Shown: in pieces, positions 1-9,024 of the stretch
How the letters are laid out: every line of letters begins with the position of its first letter
Position numbering within the stretch: the first letter of the stretch is position 1
Source of the DNA: Sporolactobacillus sp. STSJ-5
GTDB lineage: Bacteria; Bacillota; Bacilli; Bacillales; Sporolactobacillaceae
Reading direction: 5' to 3'
Assembly (NCBI RefSeq): GCF_024385605.1
Contig: NZ_JANFOJ010000022.1
Coordinates: 1-47,000, forward strand
Length of the DNA stretch: 47,000 nt
Made by a program: the position numbers and the translations under genes
The notes under the pieces: model-generated
The model's database searches: none
Seen by the model: only the letters and a program-made list of their open reading frames with translations
Told to the model about the DNA's origin: nothing

Positions 1-100
1 ATGTTAGAAAACTTGGTTTCGCCAAGCTTCTGACGAAGGCGAAGACTTAGTTGTACTTATACTATACTCAGCTGAATTTTAAACTTTCTTATAATATAAA
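1..100 (+). repeat. Dispersed intergenic repeat, copy A (short form)
   Basis: This stretch matches the reverse complement of 24798-24950 at both ends. The left module runs from TTAGAAAAC through the pair TTCGCC (18-23) / GGCGAA (38-43) to GACTTAGTTG. The right module contains ACTATACTC and CTGAATTTTAAAC. Between the modules this copy has only a few bases, where the 24.8-kb copy carries a GC-rich cassette of about 70 bp. The right end abuts the U-tract side of the mntR terminator. The window edge may cut the left end. Confidence 0.75.
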
Positions 101-135
101 AAAGAGACCGGAAGTTTTATTCTCCCGATCTCTTT
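101..135 (-). terminator. Intrinsic terminator of mntR
   Basis: An 11-bp stem (101-111 with 125-135, one mismatch) is followed on the minus strand by a T-rich run. It lies directly after the mntR stop codon. Confidence 0.85.
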
Positions 136-138
136 TAA

Positions 139-567
139 TTATTCTTCTTCGTCGCTTCGTTCTTTTATTTCAAACAATTGGCTTACTCGTTTCGGGTCTT
201 CTTCAAAGTACTGGACAACATCACCAATTCGGTCAATGGAATCCCAACTGAGATGATGCTCAATCCCCTCAACATCTTTATAGACATTTTCTTCATGAAC
301 GCCAATCAGTTTCAGAAAATCCTCCAGCAGTTCATGTCTATATACCAGCCGCTTGCCCATTTTCTTTCCTTTTGGGGTTAAAATAAATCCACGGTATTTT
401 TCATAAATTAAGTACTGGTCTTTGTCTAATTTTTGCACCATTTTCGTAACCGATGACGAGTGAACGTCCAATGCCTCGGCAATATCAGAAACGCGTGCAT
501 AGCCTTTATCTTGAATTAACCAGTAAATTCGCTCAATGTAGTCTTCCATACTCGGAGTAGGCGACAT
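139..567 (-). CDS. mntR: Manganese-responsive transcriptional regulator MntR (DtxR family)
   Basis: The 142-aa product controls manganese uptake genes by binding DNA when loaded with Mn(II). It closely matches B. subtilis MntR along its whole length: an N-terminal winged helix (residues about 5-75, with [10 protein letters not shown] and [10 protein letters not shown]) and a helical dimerisation and metal-binding domain. The metal ligands known in the B. subtilis protein are present as D9, E12, H78, E100, E103 and H104. A TTG 18 nt upstream extends the frame, but the ATG at 567 is preceded by AGGGGGA at good spacing and gives the family N-terminus, so I chose it. The neighbour yqhL is divergent, as expected from Bacillus synteny; lipM (yqhM), which lies between them in B. 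subtilis, is absent here. Confidence 0.95.
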   Translation of the reverse strand: MSPTPSMEDYIERIYWLIQDKGYARVSDIAEALDVHSSSVTKMVQKLDKDQYLIYEKYRGFILTPKGKKMGKRLVYRHELLEDFLKLIGVHEENVYKDVEGIEHHLSWDSIDRIGDVVQYFEEDPKRVSQLFEIKERSDEEE

Positions 568-721
568 CGTGTCTCCCCCTAACAACTTCCCATTTTCACT
601 ACCTCATGTTACTATAACAGCGCTTAAAAAACAAGGAAATACCTTTTATTATCAACATAGCCTATTCTGCAATTCAATAATTAAAGCGATTCCAAGCCTT
701 TCATAAAATGGCACAAATCGT

Positions 722-727
722 TATAAT
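722..727 (+). promoter_or_regulatory. Possible -10 element upstream of yqhL
   Basis: A perfect TATAAT lies 33 nt before the yqhL start codon. The -35 region about 17-18 bp upstream (CTTTCA) is poor, so this is a candidate only. Confidence 0.35.
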
Positions 728-760
728 GAGAATTGAAATGAATTAGGAGGACAACGAGTC

Positions 761-1138
761 ATGGGCTGGATCTTTTTACTTGCGATGGTTGCCGCATATT
801 TTGGTTATTTTTTTATTGCCAGATATTTACAGCGGCGCTATCTTACCACACTATCAGAAGTTGATTTTCGGGCCGGTTACCGCAAAGCACAATTGATCGA
901 TGTGCGAGAACCCGACGAATTTAAAAACGGTCACATTCTTGGCGCAAGAAACATCCCATTAACACAATTAAAAATGCGCCATACGGAAGTTCGGCATGAT
1001 ATGCCGATCTACCTGTACGACAGCAATGGCACACGCAGCGCTCGCGCGGCTGCAGTTCTGAAACGAATGAAATACACTAATTTGTATCATCTTGACGGCG
1101 GATTCAAAAAATGGAACGGGCGAATTAAAAAAGGATAA
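761..1138 (+). CDS. yqhL: Membrane-anchored rhodanese-domain protein YqhL, catalytic Cys missing
   Basis: The 125-aa protein has an N-terminal membrane segment (residues about 2-23) followed by one rhodanese domain (residues about 33-122, with IDVREPDEFKNGHILGARN). Rhodaneses transfer sulfane sulfur through a cysteine that opens the active-site loop. Here the loop reads YLYDSNGTRSARAA, so the position normally held by Cys is Asp; B. subtilis YqhL keeps a Cys there as far as I recall. The fold looks intact, but sulfurtransferase activity is unlikely, and a binding or scaffold role is more plausible. The ATG follows AGGAGG at 8 nt. It sits between mntR and the gcv operon, as in Bacillus. Confidence 0.88.
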   Translation: MGWIFLLAMVAAYFGYFFIARYLQRRYLTTLSEVDFRAGYRKAQLIDVREPDEFKNGHILGARNIPLTQLKMRHTEVRHDMPIYLYDSNGTRSARAAAVLKRMKYTNLYHLDGGFKKWNGRIKKG

Positions 1139-1173
1139 GACAAGCACTTCATTTGTAGAATTTCATCGCACAA

Positions 1174-1200
1174 AAAAGCACCTTCAGAGAAGGTGCTTTT
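1174..1200. terminator. Bidirectional terminator between yqhL and gcvPB
   Basis: A perfect 11-bp stem, AAAAGCACCTT with AAGGTGCTTTT, encloses a 5-nt loop. The A and T runs on both sides let it serve convergent yqhL and gcvPB. Confidence 0.9.
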
Positions 1201-1217
1201 TATCATTCATATGACTG

Positions 1218-2681
1218 TTATTGATTTACATAACGCAGAACCGGATGGCGGGCTGCCTGTGTTTCATCAAGTCTGCCGATCACTGTTTGATGCGGCGCTT
1301 CTTGGACGAGTTCAGGTGTGTTTATTGCTTCTTTTGTAATCTCAATCAAATGATCCGCAAACGCATCCAGAGTTTCCTTTGACTCTGTCTCTGTAGGTTC
1401 AATCATCAAAGCTTCGTCAACGAGGAGTGGGAAATAAATCGTTGGTGGATAATAGCCAAAATCAAGCAGGCGCTTTGCCATATCAAGCGTACGCACCCCT
1501 AACTCCTTCTGTCTGCTTCCCGAGAGCACAAATTCATGCTTACACATCTGTTTAAAAGGTGTTTCAAAATGATCAGAAAGCCGTTTCAACAAATAGTTTG
1601 CATTCAGGACAGCATCTTTGGATACCTGGAACAGCCCTTTGCTGCCCATTGTACGGATGTAGGCATAAGCGCGTACATTAATCCCGAAATTTCCGTAAAA
1701 TGCCTTGACACGGCCAATGGATTGCGGTCGGTCATTATCGAATCCAAAGGTACCGTCTTCTTTTTTCACAATCAGCGGCTTAGGCAGAAACGGTTCCAGT
1801 TCTGCTTTAACGCCTACAGGACCTGATCCTGGTCCACCGCCTCCGTGAGGACCGGTAAATGTTTTATGCAAATTAAGATGAACCACATCATAACCCATGT
1901 CTCCAGGACGCGTCACACCCATGATAGCGTTCATATTTGCTCCGTCATAATAGACTTTTCCGCCTTCTGCATGAATGATTTCTGCGATTTCCTGAATGTG
2001 CGTTTCAAACAGACCTAAAGTATTGGGATTCGTAAGCATCAGCGCGGCAGTTGTTTCATCGGCAACGCGTTTCAAATCCTCCAAATCAACAAGTCCGTTT
2101 TCATCAGACTTAACAGTGACAGCATCAAATCCTGCTACAGCTGCTGAAGCAGGGTTCGTTCCGTGAGCAGTATCCGGAACAATGACCTTGGTACGTTTCA
2201 GGTCGCCATTCGCTTCATGGAACGCACGAATAATCATCAAACCTGTCCATTCACCATGTGCACCAGCTGCAGGCTGCAACGTGACTGCGTCCATGCCCGT
2301 TATTTCTTGTAGGTTTTCTTGGAGACGATAGAGCAGTTCGAGAGCGCCTTGTACTGATTTTTCATCCTGATAAGGATGGATGTGAGTCAATCCGTCCAGG
2401 CGGGCAACGACTTCATTAACTTTTGGATTATATTTCATGGTACAGGATCCTAGCGGATAGAAACCATTGTCAACGCCGAAATTTCTACGTGATAAAGCCA
2501 TATAATGCCGAACTAACTCCAGCTCCGAAACTTCTGGCCAGTTTGGTTCTTTTTCACGTAAATAATCCTTGCCTACCATTTCAGCCAATGGTACTGCTGG
2601 AACGTCAAGCACAGGCAGACTGTAAGCAGTTCTTCCTTGTTTGCTTTGCTCGAAAATGAGCGGCTGATTTTGATTATCCAC
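1218..2681 (-). CDS. gcvPB: Glycine dehydrogenase (decarboxylating) subunit 2, P-protein beta
   Basis: The 487-aa protein is the PLP-carrying half of the two-subunit P-protein. With GcvPA it decarboxylates glycine and passes the aminomethyl group to lipoylated H-protein. The PLP lysine is K273 in LNLHKTF, followed by the glycine-rich [14 protein letters not shown] loop; [13 protein letters not shown] and NPNTLG are further conserved blocks. Length is normal for the family. It starts with GTG at 2681, preceded by AGGAGGG, and overlaps the end of gcvPA by 8 nt, which indicates translational coupling. It is the last gene of the riboswitch-controlled gcvT-gcvPA-gcvPB operon. The H-protein gene is not in the window. 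Confidence 0.97.
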   Translation of the reverse strand: MDNQNQPLIFEQSKQGRTAYSLPVLDVPAVPLAEMVGKDYLREKEPNWPEVSELELVRHYMALSRRNFGVDNGFYPLGSCTMKYNPKVNEVVARLDGLTHIHPYQDEKSVQGALELLYRLQENLQEITGMDAVTLQPAAGAHGEWTGLMIIRAFHEANGDLKRTKVIVPDTAHGTNPASAAVAGFDAVTVKSDENGLVDLEDLKRVADETTAALMLTNPNTLGLFETHIQEIAEIIHAEGGKVYYDGANMNAIMGVTRPGDMGYDVVHLNLHKTFTGPHGGGGPGSGPVGVKAELEPFLPKPLIVKKEDGTFGFDNDRPQSIGRVKAFYGNFGINVRAYAYIRTMGSKGLFQVSKDAVLNANYLLKRLSDHFETPFKQMCKHEFVLSGSRQKELGVRTLDMAKRLLDFGYYPPTIYFPLLVDEALMIEPTETESKETLDAFADHLIEITKEAINTPELVQEAPHQTVIGRLDETQAARHPVLRYVNQ

Positions 2682-4029
2682 CTATAATCCCTCCTAGCGC
2701 TTCTGCAAATTGATCGATTTCACTTTTCGATCGCATCTCAGTGACCGCAACAAGCATTTTATTTTTACATTGAGCATAGGACTTGCCTAAGTCATATCCG
2801 CCAATGATCCCTTTTTCCAAGAGCGCATTGTTGACCTCTGACACAGGTTTTCCGCATTCGATGACAAATTCATTGAAATACGAATGGTCAGAACTGACGC
2901 TAATACCATTTCCTTTCAATTGCTTTACAGCGTAATGCGCCTTTTGAATGTTCTGTTCAGCCAATTCACGAATTCCTTTCTTACCAAAAGCATTCATGGC
3001 GACAGAAGATGCCAAGGCATTTAATGCTTGGTTGGAACAGATGTTGGATGTCGCTTTTTCTCGACGGATATGCTGCTCACGTGCCTGCAGCGTCAGAACG
3101 TAGCCGCGCTGGCCTTTCTCATCGACTGTTTCGCCAACCAAACGGCCCGGTACTTTACGGATCAATTTCTTAGAAACCGCGAAATAGCCGCAATGCGGTC
3201 CGCCAAACGATTCAGATATACCTAGAGTTTGGCAATCACCGACCACAATGTCCGCGTTGAATTCTCCAGGAGGAGTAAGCAAGCCAAGCGACAGTGGATT
3301 GCTTGCAACAATGAGTTGAGTTTTCTTCACACCATGAGCAATAGTCTCAATTTCTTTCAGCGGCTCAATCTGTCCAAAGAAATTCGGATACTGTACGATG
3401 ACACATGCTGTGCTGTCATCAACTGCTGCTTCTAATGCCTGCAAATCCGTACCACCATCTTTTTCAGGAATGGTAACAACGTCTAATCTTCGTCCATGTG
3501 CATAGGTCGCCAGAACCTGACGGTATTCAGGATGAACGGTTTCCGATACAACGATCTTTTTGTTGCGTGTTACACCGCTTGAGAGCAGCGCCGCTTCAGC
3601 AAGTGAGGTTGAACCGTCATACATCGAAGAGTTTGCAGCCTCCATACCAGTCAATTCACAAATAAGTGTTTGGAATTCAAAAATTGCTTGTAATTCACCC
3701 TGCGACACTTCCGCTTGATAAGGTGTGTACGCCGTATAAAATTCCCCCCGCGAAATAACGCTGTCCACAACGGATGGAATATAGTGGTCATAGATACCGG
3801 CGCCTAAAAAAGACGGATAATCACTTGAGCTCACATTTTTCTTTGCAAGTCCTGTAAGAAAGCGAACCAGTTCAGGTTCGGAGAGCTTCGGTTCAAGTTT
3901 TAATTCCCCTTTAAAGCGGATCTTTTCCGGTACATCTGAAAATAAATCTTCGTCTGATTGAACGCCAATGACATCAAGCATCTCCCGGCGATCATCCTCC
4001 GTTACCGGAAGATAGCGAAACTCTGACAT
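2674..4029 (-). CDS. gcvPA: Glycine dehydrogenase (decarboxylating) subunit 1, P-protein alpha
   Basis: The 451-aa protein is the non-PLP-anchoring subunit of the split P-protein found in Firmicutes and archaea. Recognisable blocks are [29 protein letters not shown], the [16 protein letters not shown] region and [11 protein letters not shown]. The ATG at 4029 follows a GAGGAAATC ribosome-binding site. It lies 12 nt after gcvT and overlaps gcvPB, so all three genes should be made from one transcript under the glycine riboswitch. Confidence 0.97.
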   Translation of the reverse strand: MSEFRYLPVTEDDRREMLDVIGVQSDEDLFSDVPEKIRFKGELKLEPKLSEPELVRFLTGLAKKNVSSSDYPSFLGAGIYDHYIPSVVDSVISRGEFYTAYTPYQAEVSQGELQAIFEFQTLICELTGMEAANSSMYDGSTSLAEAALLSSGVTRNKKIVVSETVHPEYRQVLATYAHGRRLDVVTIPEKDGGTDLQALEAAVDDSTACVIVQYPNFFGQIEPLKEIETIAHGVKKTQLIVASNPLSLGLLTPPGEFNADIVVGDCQTLGISESFGGPHCGYFAVSKKLIRKVPGRLVGETVDEKGQRGYVLTLQAREQHIRREKATSNICSNQALNALASSVAMNAFGKKGIRELAEQNIQKAHYAVKQLKGNGISVSSDHSYFNEFVIECGKPVSEVNNALLEKGIIGGYDLGKSYAQCKNKMLVAVTEMRSKSEIDQFAEALGGIIGG

Positions 4030-4041
4030 TTGATTTCCTCC

Positions 4042-5139
4042 TCAGGATCTTTTATAGAAAGGTGCTTTAACAACCTTTGCCTTTTTCCGTTTTCCTCGAA
4101 TATCTACATCAAGCAAGGTTCCTAATTGAGTCCATTCAACAGCGACTAAAGCAAGCCCTAAGTTCTTGCCAAGGGTTGGAGATTGTGTTCCTGTCGTTAC
4201 TTCGCCAACTTTAGTATCACCTGCGTAAACACTGTAATGTGTACGCGGGATTGCGCGGTCAATCATTTCAAGACCGATGACTTTACGTGTCAATCCTTCG
4301 TCTTTTTGCTGTTTCAATGCTGCCTTCCCTATAAACTCTCCAGGCTTTCCTGTTTTTACAGCAAAGCCTATTCCGGCTTCCAGCGGAGTTATAGATGAGC
4401 TTAATTCTTGACCATATAATGGCAGTCGCGCTTCGAAACGCAATGTATCGCGTGCGCCTAATCCACAGGGAATCAATCCATCCGCATCACCTGCAGCAAG
4501 CAGCAGATCCCAAAGCATAGATGCTTTTTCCCAAGGGCAGTAGATTTCAAGGCCATCCTCACCAGTGTAGCCTGTTCTTGAGACCAAGCAAGGTACGTCC
4601 TGTAGCGGAACTTGGGTGGCAAATTTAAAATGTTTAATGGTTGATAAGTCATAATTGGTAATTTTTTGAACAATTGATATGGCGAGCGGTCCTTGCACAG
4701 CAAGCAACGCTATTTTATCTGATTGATTGATCACTTTTAATTTTTCCGGAGCATGTTCGGAGAGCCAGTTGAAATCCTTTTCTATGTTCGCCGCATTGAC
4801 AACGAGTTGGTATTTGTTTTGATCCAAGCAGTAGATCAATAAGTCATCGACAGTTCCGCCATTCTCGTAGCACATCGCAGTGTAGAGTGCGTCACCCGGT
4901 TGCGCCTTGGAGACGTCATTCGTGACCATCTTTTGAAGAAATTGTTCAGCTTCTTCGCCGCAAACCAAAAATTCGCCCATATGGGACACATCGAAAATAC
5001 CTGCTGCTTTTCGTACTGCATTATGCTCGTTCTTGATTCCCGTAATTTGTACAGGCAACAGAAAGCCGCCGAAGTCAATCAGTTTTACATCATGGCTTTT
5101 GTAATAATCATACAATGGCGTTGTTTTCAATTCCGGCAT
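4042..5139 (-). CDS. gcvT: Aminomethyltransferase (glycine cleavage T-protein)
   Basis: The 365-aa enzyme transfers the methylene group from aminomethyl-H-protein to tetrahydrofolate and releases ammonia. Conserved blocks include the N-terminal [28 protein letters not shown], the DVSHMGEF motif, [16 protein letters not shown] and the folate-domain [17 protein letters not shown]. The frame continues 30 codons upstream, but [11 protein letters not shown] starting at 5139 is the family N-terminus and has GGGAGGA in front. The upstream extension also runs into the riboswitch terminator, so it cannot be coding. It is the first gene of the gcv operon. Confidence 0.97.
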   Translation of the reverse strand: MPELKTTPLYDYYKSHDVKLIDFGGFLLPVQITGIKNEHNAVRKAAGIFDVSHMGEFLVCGEEAEQFLQKMVTNDVSKAQPGDALYTAMCYENGGTVDDLLIYCLDQNKYQLVVNAANIEKDFNWLSEHAPEKLKVINQSDKIALLAVQGPLAISIVQKITNYDLSTIKHFKFATQVPLQDVPCLVSRTGYTGEDGLEIYCPWEKASMLWDLLLAAGDADGLIPCGLGARDTLRFEARLPLYGQELSSSITPLEAGIGFAVKTGKPGEFIGKAALKQQKDEGLTRKVIGLEMIDRAIPRTHYSVYAGDTKVGEVTTGTQSPTLGKNLGLALVAVEWTQLGTLLDVDIRGKRKKAKVVKAPFYKRS

Positions 5140-5212
5140 TCCGTTATTCCTCCCGATAAGGTAAATTTGTGAATTAATCGATAAATAGAAATAAAATGAA
5201 TGAAAGCAAAAA

Positions 5213-5251
5213 AGGACAGCAGAAGACACTATGCATGTCTTCCCCTGTCCT
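5213..5251 (-). terminator. Riboswitch expression-platform terminator
   Basis: On the minus strand AGGACAG...CTGTCCT (5245-5251 with 5213-5219) and an inner GAAGACA/TGTCTTC stem form a long hairpin ending in TTTTTTGC. It lies between the second glycine aptamer and gcvT, so it is the regulated terminator. Confidence 0.9.
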
Positions 5252-5410
5252 TATACCTGAAAGTTTATCGCTCACAAAAGCGGTATCCCCTTTGGTAGCC
5301 CCGTGGCACTCTCCAGAGGTGCGTCCATTGTAAGTCCTGTTTGCCTGAGAGATTCACTGTTCGTTTGCTCCTTCGGCGACCGCATTGAAGCGATCTCTCC
5401 CCACAACGTC
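5245..5410 (-). promoter_or_regulatory. Tandem glycine riboswitch (gcvT element)
   Basis: Read on the minus strand, two consecutive aptamers carry the hallmark sequences. Aptamer 1 has GGGGAGAGATCGC, GCCGAAGGAGCAA and TCTCAGGCAAACAGGAC. Aptamer 2 has GGACGCACCTCTGGAGAG, CCAAAGGGG and TTTCAGGTATAAGGACAG. Established knowledge: such elements bind glycine and usually switch gcv operons on by preventing termination. The overlap of the aptamer 2 3' end with the 5' arm of the terminator (AGGACAG) fits this mechanism. Confidence 0.97.
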
Positions 5411-5548
5411 ATCCGCAATCCATTCAATTGAATAAAAATCGTTTAACTCAAGGCAATGTCGTACATACTAACAATGTTATCCTACCATTTTATCAGTGAA
5501 GTTAGCAATACTTTGTTCACAAAATTTTAACATATAAAGGTGTTTTCG

Positions 5549-7225
5549 ATGAAGCCTCTTATCCAATTTGACAGAACCTGGCACGACTCATTCTTCAAAC
5601 GAATAAATGAAGACGGACCTTGGGCAAAATCAGAACTCTTTTCACTTGCTTATCTTGCTGAAAGAGAACGAAATGTTCCTTCATTCCATGGACTGATTGC
5701 TCCTGGACGACTTCCGCAACTTAAGTTGCATGCCCACCAAATTGAGACAGCGCGAATAGTCATTGAAGAAATGCATGGCAAAGCCATTCTCGCGGATGAA
5801 GTCGGACTTGGCAAAACCATTGAAGCAGGATTAATCATTAAAGAATATATGATACGTGGACTCGTTAAAAAGGTGCTAATTCTAGTCCCCGCTTCCTTAG
5901 TCCTTCAATGGGTAACCGAACTAAATACAAAATTCTACATACCCGCTGTCCCCCAGCGCAAAGCCTATGTCTGGAGTCAGTGTGATATTGTTGTCTCATC
6001 AATTGATACAGCAAAAAGGCAACCGCATCACGACATCATTATGGAGCAGGATTATGACTTAATTATTATTGATGAAGCGCATAAACTGAAAAACCATAAA
6101 ACAAAAAACTACCAATTTGTCCAATCGCTAAAGAAAAAGTTTTGTCTATTGCTTACGGCAACACCAATCCAAAACCGTTTAAGTGAAATTTTTTATCTTG
6201 TGTCACTTTTGAAACCCGGTTACCTTGGAGATGCTGAGAGTTTCTCGAAAAACTACAAATCGGGAATTCGTTCTGTAAAAAATGAAGACAAACTGAAAGC
6301 ACTCGTTAATCAGGTTATGGTTCGTAATCGCAGGGAGGATACGGGACTTCACTGGCCGAAACGCATTATCAAATCCTTCGATATCCCGTTCTCAGAAGCA
6401 GAGCAGACTTTCTATGAAAGTTTAAGCGAACTAAAACAAAACGGTGTCATTCAGCCCTTTTCACTGCTTACTCTTCAACGGGAAGCATGCAGCAGTCGTG
6501 AAGCCGCTTTTGTCACTTTGAATAAAATATACAAATCTACAGCCACGCCGATGAACGAACGGTTGTGGCACAATCTTTTTGATAAATTAAACCGTGTGAA
6601 TCAAAATGCTAAAGCAAATAAGGCTCTGGAATTAATCAAGCAGATTAACGATAAAGTTATTATTTTTACGGAATATCGTGCTACTCAGCTTTACCTGCAA
6701 TGGTTTCTGAAAAAAAACGATATTTCTTCCGTTCCTTTTAGCGGAGGCTTCAGGAGAAACAAAAAAGATTGGATGCGCATGCTCTTTCAAAACAAAGTTC
6801 AAGTATTGGTTGCGACAGAAGCAGGCGGAGAGGGCATTAATTTGCAATTTGCAAGTCACTTGATTAATTATGATCTGCCTTGGAACCCGATGCGCATTGA
6901 ACAGAGAATCGGGCGAATTCATCGACTTGGTCAAGAAAACGATGTACATATTTATAATTTTGCTACTCGTGGAACTGTTGAAAGCCACATTCTACATTTG
7001 TTGTATAACAAAATTCACTTGTTTGAGCAAGTGATCGGTGACCTGGATAAAATCCTATCTCACATTGATTTAAAAAATGTCGATCAACAGGTCAGCCGTA
7101 TTTTCGAAGAATCTGAGTCTGATGGGGAAATAAAGGTAAAGTTAGATAATCTCAGCAGTGTCATAAATTTTGAACAGAATCAATTAGAAACGGGGGATCA
7201 CCATGCAGCAAGCGGAAATTCGTGA
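5549..7225 (+). CDS. yqhH: SNF2-family DEAD/DEAH helicase YqhH
   Basis: The 558-aa SWI2/SNF2-type ATPase has all the usual motifs: motif I DEVGLGKTIEAG (about residues 83-94), motif II DEAH at 175-178, motif III LLLTATPIQN, and a C-terminal helicase lobe with VLVATEAGGEGINLQ and RIEQRIGRIHRLGQ-type sequence. It probably translocates on nucleic acid; the biological role of YqhH is not well defined. The frame opens at a GTG 9 nt upstream, but the ATG at 5549 has AAAGGTG at the right spacing and gives the size known for B. subtilis YqhH. It overlaps yqhG by 23 nt and is divergent from gcvT, as in Bacillus. Confidence 0.93.
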   Translation: MKPLIQFDRTWHDSFFKRINEDGPWAKSELFSLAYLAERERNVPSFHGLIAPGRLPQLKLHAHQIETARIVIEEMHGKAILADEVGLGKTIEAGLIIKEYMIRGLVKKVLILVPASLVLQWVTELNTKFYIPAVPQRKAYVWSQCDIVVSSIDTAKRQPHHDIIMEQDYDLIIIDEAHKLKNHKTKNYQFVQSLKKKFCLLLTATPIQNRLSEIFYLVSLLKPGYLGDAESFSKNYKSGIRSVKNEDKLKALVNQVMVRNRREDTGLHWPKRIIKSFDIPFSEAEQTFYESLSELKQNGVIQPFSLLTLQREACSSREAAFVTLNKIYKSTATPMNERLWHNLFDKLNRVNQNAKANKALELIKQINDKVIIFTEYRATQLYLQWFLKKNDISSVPFSGGFRRNKKDWMRMLFQNKVQVLVATEAGGEGINLQFASHLINYDLPWNPMRIEQRIGRIHRLGQENDVHIYNFATRGTVESHILHLLYNKIHLFEQVIGDLDKILSHIDLKNVDQQVSRIFEESESDGEIKVKLDNLSSVINFEQNQLETGDHHAASGNS

Positions 7226-8006
7226 TTTTCTCATCCGTTTTTTCTCAAGTTCGGACTGTTCGTTGCTTCCTGTCCAAAACCAATCTCAACTTAAGGTCAA
7301 ATTAACAAAACAAATGGACAAATTGCTAATGAATCGACCCTTTTACTGGCATTACATTGAACAAATCGGTGCCGATGCGGAAACAGCGACCCTTACTTTC
7401 AGGTTCAATGATCAAAGCGATGAAGGAGAATTCATCCATTTCGGTTCCCCGCGCCTCCATCAAATTTTCAATACAGCGGAACAAATGGGACGCTATATCC
7501 GTCTTTATCAAGTTGTCTCTTCACAAGCCTCTCCCGCTTTGGAACCTTGGCTTGGAATAAATATGAAAATCAGTTATCAATGCGATTTAAAAAAAGATCG
7601 TTTGATTTCTATTGGCCTTCAAATGGTAAACGGAACACTCATTGAAGGCTTTCAATCCATGCTAGGCAAACTTGAACTCATTGCGAGACTCCCGGATTAT
7701 TGCTACACTTTGAGTCCGTTGATCACTGTCAAAAGCGGCATTCAGCGAATTGAACGATTTATCGCATCTGAATTGGAAACGGAACCGTTTGAATGGGCGG
7801 ATCAGGCGAGCGAACGATGGAAGAAAGATGAAGATTTGCTTGATGCTTTTTATGAACAGGCAGAGAAAAAACCGGAACGATATAATCAGGAAAAAAAAGC
7901 ATTAGAGGAGCAATATAAACCGAGAATAAACGTCAGATTGATCAACGCCGGTCTTTTCTATTTGCAATCATCAACGTTCATGCCTCAATTTATTAAAGAC
8001 CGTTAA
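7203..8006 (+). CDS. yqhG: Conserved protein YqhG
   Basis: The 267-aa cytosolic protein belongs to the YqhG family, whose function is unknown. No catalytic motif is visible. The ATG at 7203 lies within the 3' end of yqhH behind a GGGGGATC ribosome-binding site, so the two are translationally coupled, and YqhG is probably a partner of the YqhH helicase. Its 3' end overlaps the 3' end of convergent comGB by 14 nt with no terminator between them. That is unusual: in B. subtilis a multi-gene segment lies between these two genes. Confidence 0.88.
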   Translation: MQQAEIRDFLIRFFSSSDCSLLPVQNQSQLKVKLTKQMDKLLMNRPFYWHYIEQIGADAETATLTFRFNDQSDEGEFIHFGSPRLHQIFNTAEQMGRYIRLYQVVSSQASPALEPWLGINMKISYQCDLKKDRLISIGLQMVNGTLIEGFQSMLGKLELIARLPDYCYTLSPLITVKSGIQRIERFIASELETEPFEWADQASERWKKDEDLLDAFYEQAEKKPERYNQEKKALEEQYKPRINVRLINAGLFYLQSSTFMPQFIKDR

Positions 8007-9024
8007 TCATTTGAAAAACCGGCAACAAAATAGAAAGAAATAAAACGAGTACAAATCCGCCGATAATGATCAGAACGATGGGCTGAGTGATCGAAAGCAG
8101 CCATTGTGTCTTTTGTTCCATTCGTTTCATAAGCTCGCCGCTTAGACGATACAGTGCATTTCCAAAAGAACCTTGTTCACAGCCTTGTTTGATTATCATT
8201 TGAAATTCAGGCAAATAGTAAATAATGCCTTCGATCGACGATTCAAAGGGATGACCTTGGATTAATAGTTCTTCGATTCTTTTGGATTCTAATTTCAAAA
8301 ATGGTGAAGCCCCTTTTTTAGAGAGAATGTCGATACCCTGTTTTATTGTCAGCCCTGAACGAAGCAGTCCGCTTAATTGAAAGGCTAATTGATGGGTAAA
8401 ATGTATCCGAACAAACTCGTTAAGAAACGGAACCCGCGCTGCAAATGAGATTCTCTTCAAAAGTGCGCAGCGCCGATATACATACAAGCCTAATAGGATG
8501 GCAAAGATCAAACAGGCAATGATCACCAGTATGGTCATCATGTGGGCCGCAAGATAGAGCATCATTCGAGTGATGGCAGGAAGTTCGAGCGAGAGCGACT
8601 GATAGAGCTGAATAAAGTTAGGGAGAAGAAACTTACCGACTACATACAGAACAAGTGAGAGAAACCATAGGAGAAAAAGCGGATAGCGCATTAAACGACG
8701 CAAAGTCTGAGCATAGAGCTCGCGGCGCAGGATCATCGTGCCGTTCTCAATCAGCGCCTCCGGTAATGCACCGGTCGCTTCCGCAAAATAAATGACACTC
8801 GCTACATCTTGTGGAAATTTATCATCGCGAAGGATCTCATGCAGCTTACTTCCTGCTTTCAAACGATCAATCATCCTTTCTATCTTTAAACGAAAAAATT
8901 TCTGCTTCCGACCCGCCTGTAATGCCAATGCGATATTCAATGGATAGCCGTTTTTCAAGCTTTCACCTAGATCAACTAACAACTGTGCCTGCTCTTTCTT
9001 AGTCCAATTTTTTTGAAAAGCCAT
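7993..9024 (-). CDS. comGB: Competence type IV pilus inner-membrane protein ComGB
   Basis: The 343-aa polytopic protein is a T2SF/PilC-type platform that assembles the competence pseudopilus with ATPase ComGA. It has two T2SF-like domains and three hydrophobic segments (LFLLWFLSLVLYVVG, LVIIACLIFAILLGLYV, IVLIIIGGFVLVLFLSILLPVF). The C-terminus is family-like, so the protein is complete. The frame extends 66 codons upstream inside comGA, but the ATG at 9024 follows AGGGAGGAATT and starts the family sequence; it overlaps comGA by 26 nt. No comGC follows, because yqhG occupies that place in the opposite direction. Confidence 0.94.
   Translation of the reverse strand: MAFQKNWTKKEQAQLLVDLGESLKNGYPLNIALALQAGRKQKFFRLKIERMIDRLKAGSKLHEILRDDKFPQDVASVIYFAEATGALPEALIENGTMILRRELYAQTLRRLMRYPLFLLWFLSLVLYVVGKFLLPNFIQLYQSLSLELPAITRMMLYLAAHMMTILVIIACLIFAILLGLYVYRRCALLKRISFAARVPFLNEFVRIHFTHQLAFQLSGLLRSGLTIKQGIDILSKKGASPFLKLESKRIEELLIQGHPFESSIEGIIYYLPEFQMIIKQGCEQGSFGNALYRLSGELMKRMEQKTQWLLSITQPIVLIIIGGFVLVLFLSILLPVFQMINGL

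Noticed and set aside
4900-5172. 90-codon plus-strand frame opposite the gcvT start
   Set aside because: It is antisense to gcvT and its leader and has no family-like sequence.
5429-5456. TTGCCT and TATTCA as a promoter for the gcv riboswitch transcript
   Set aside because: Only 4 and 3 of 6 bases match the consensus and the spacer is 16 bp, so it is too weak to list as a feature.
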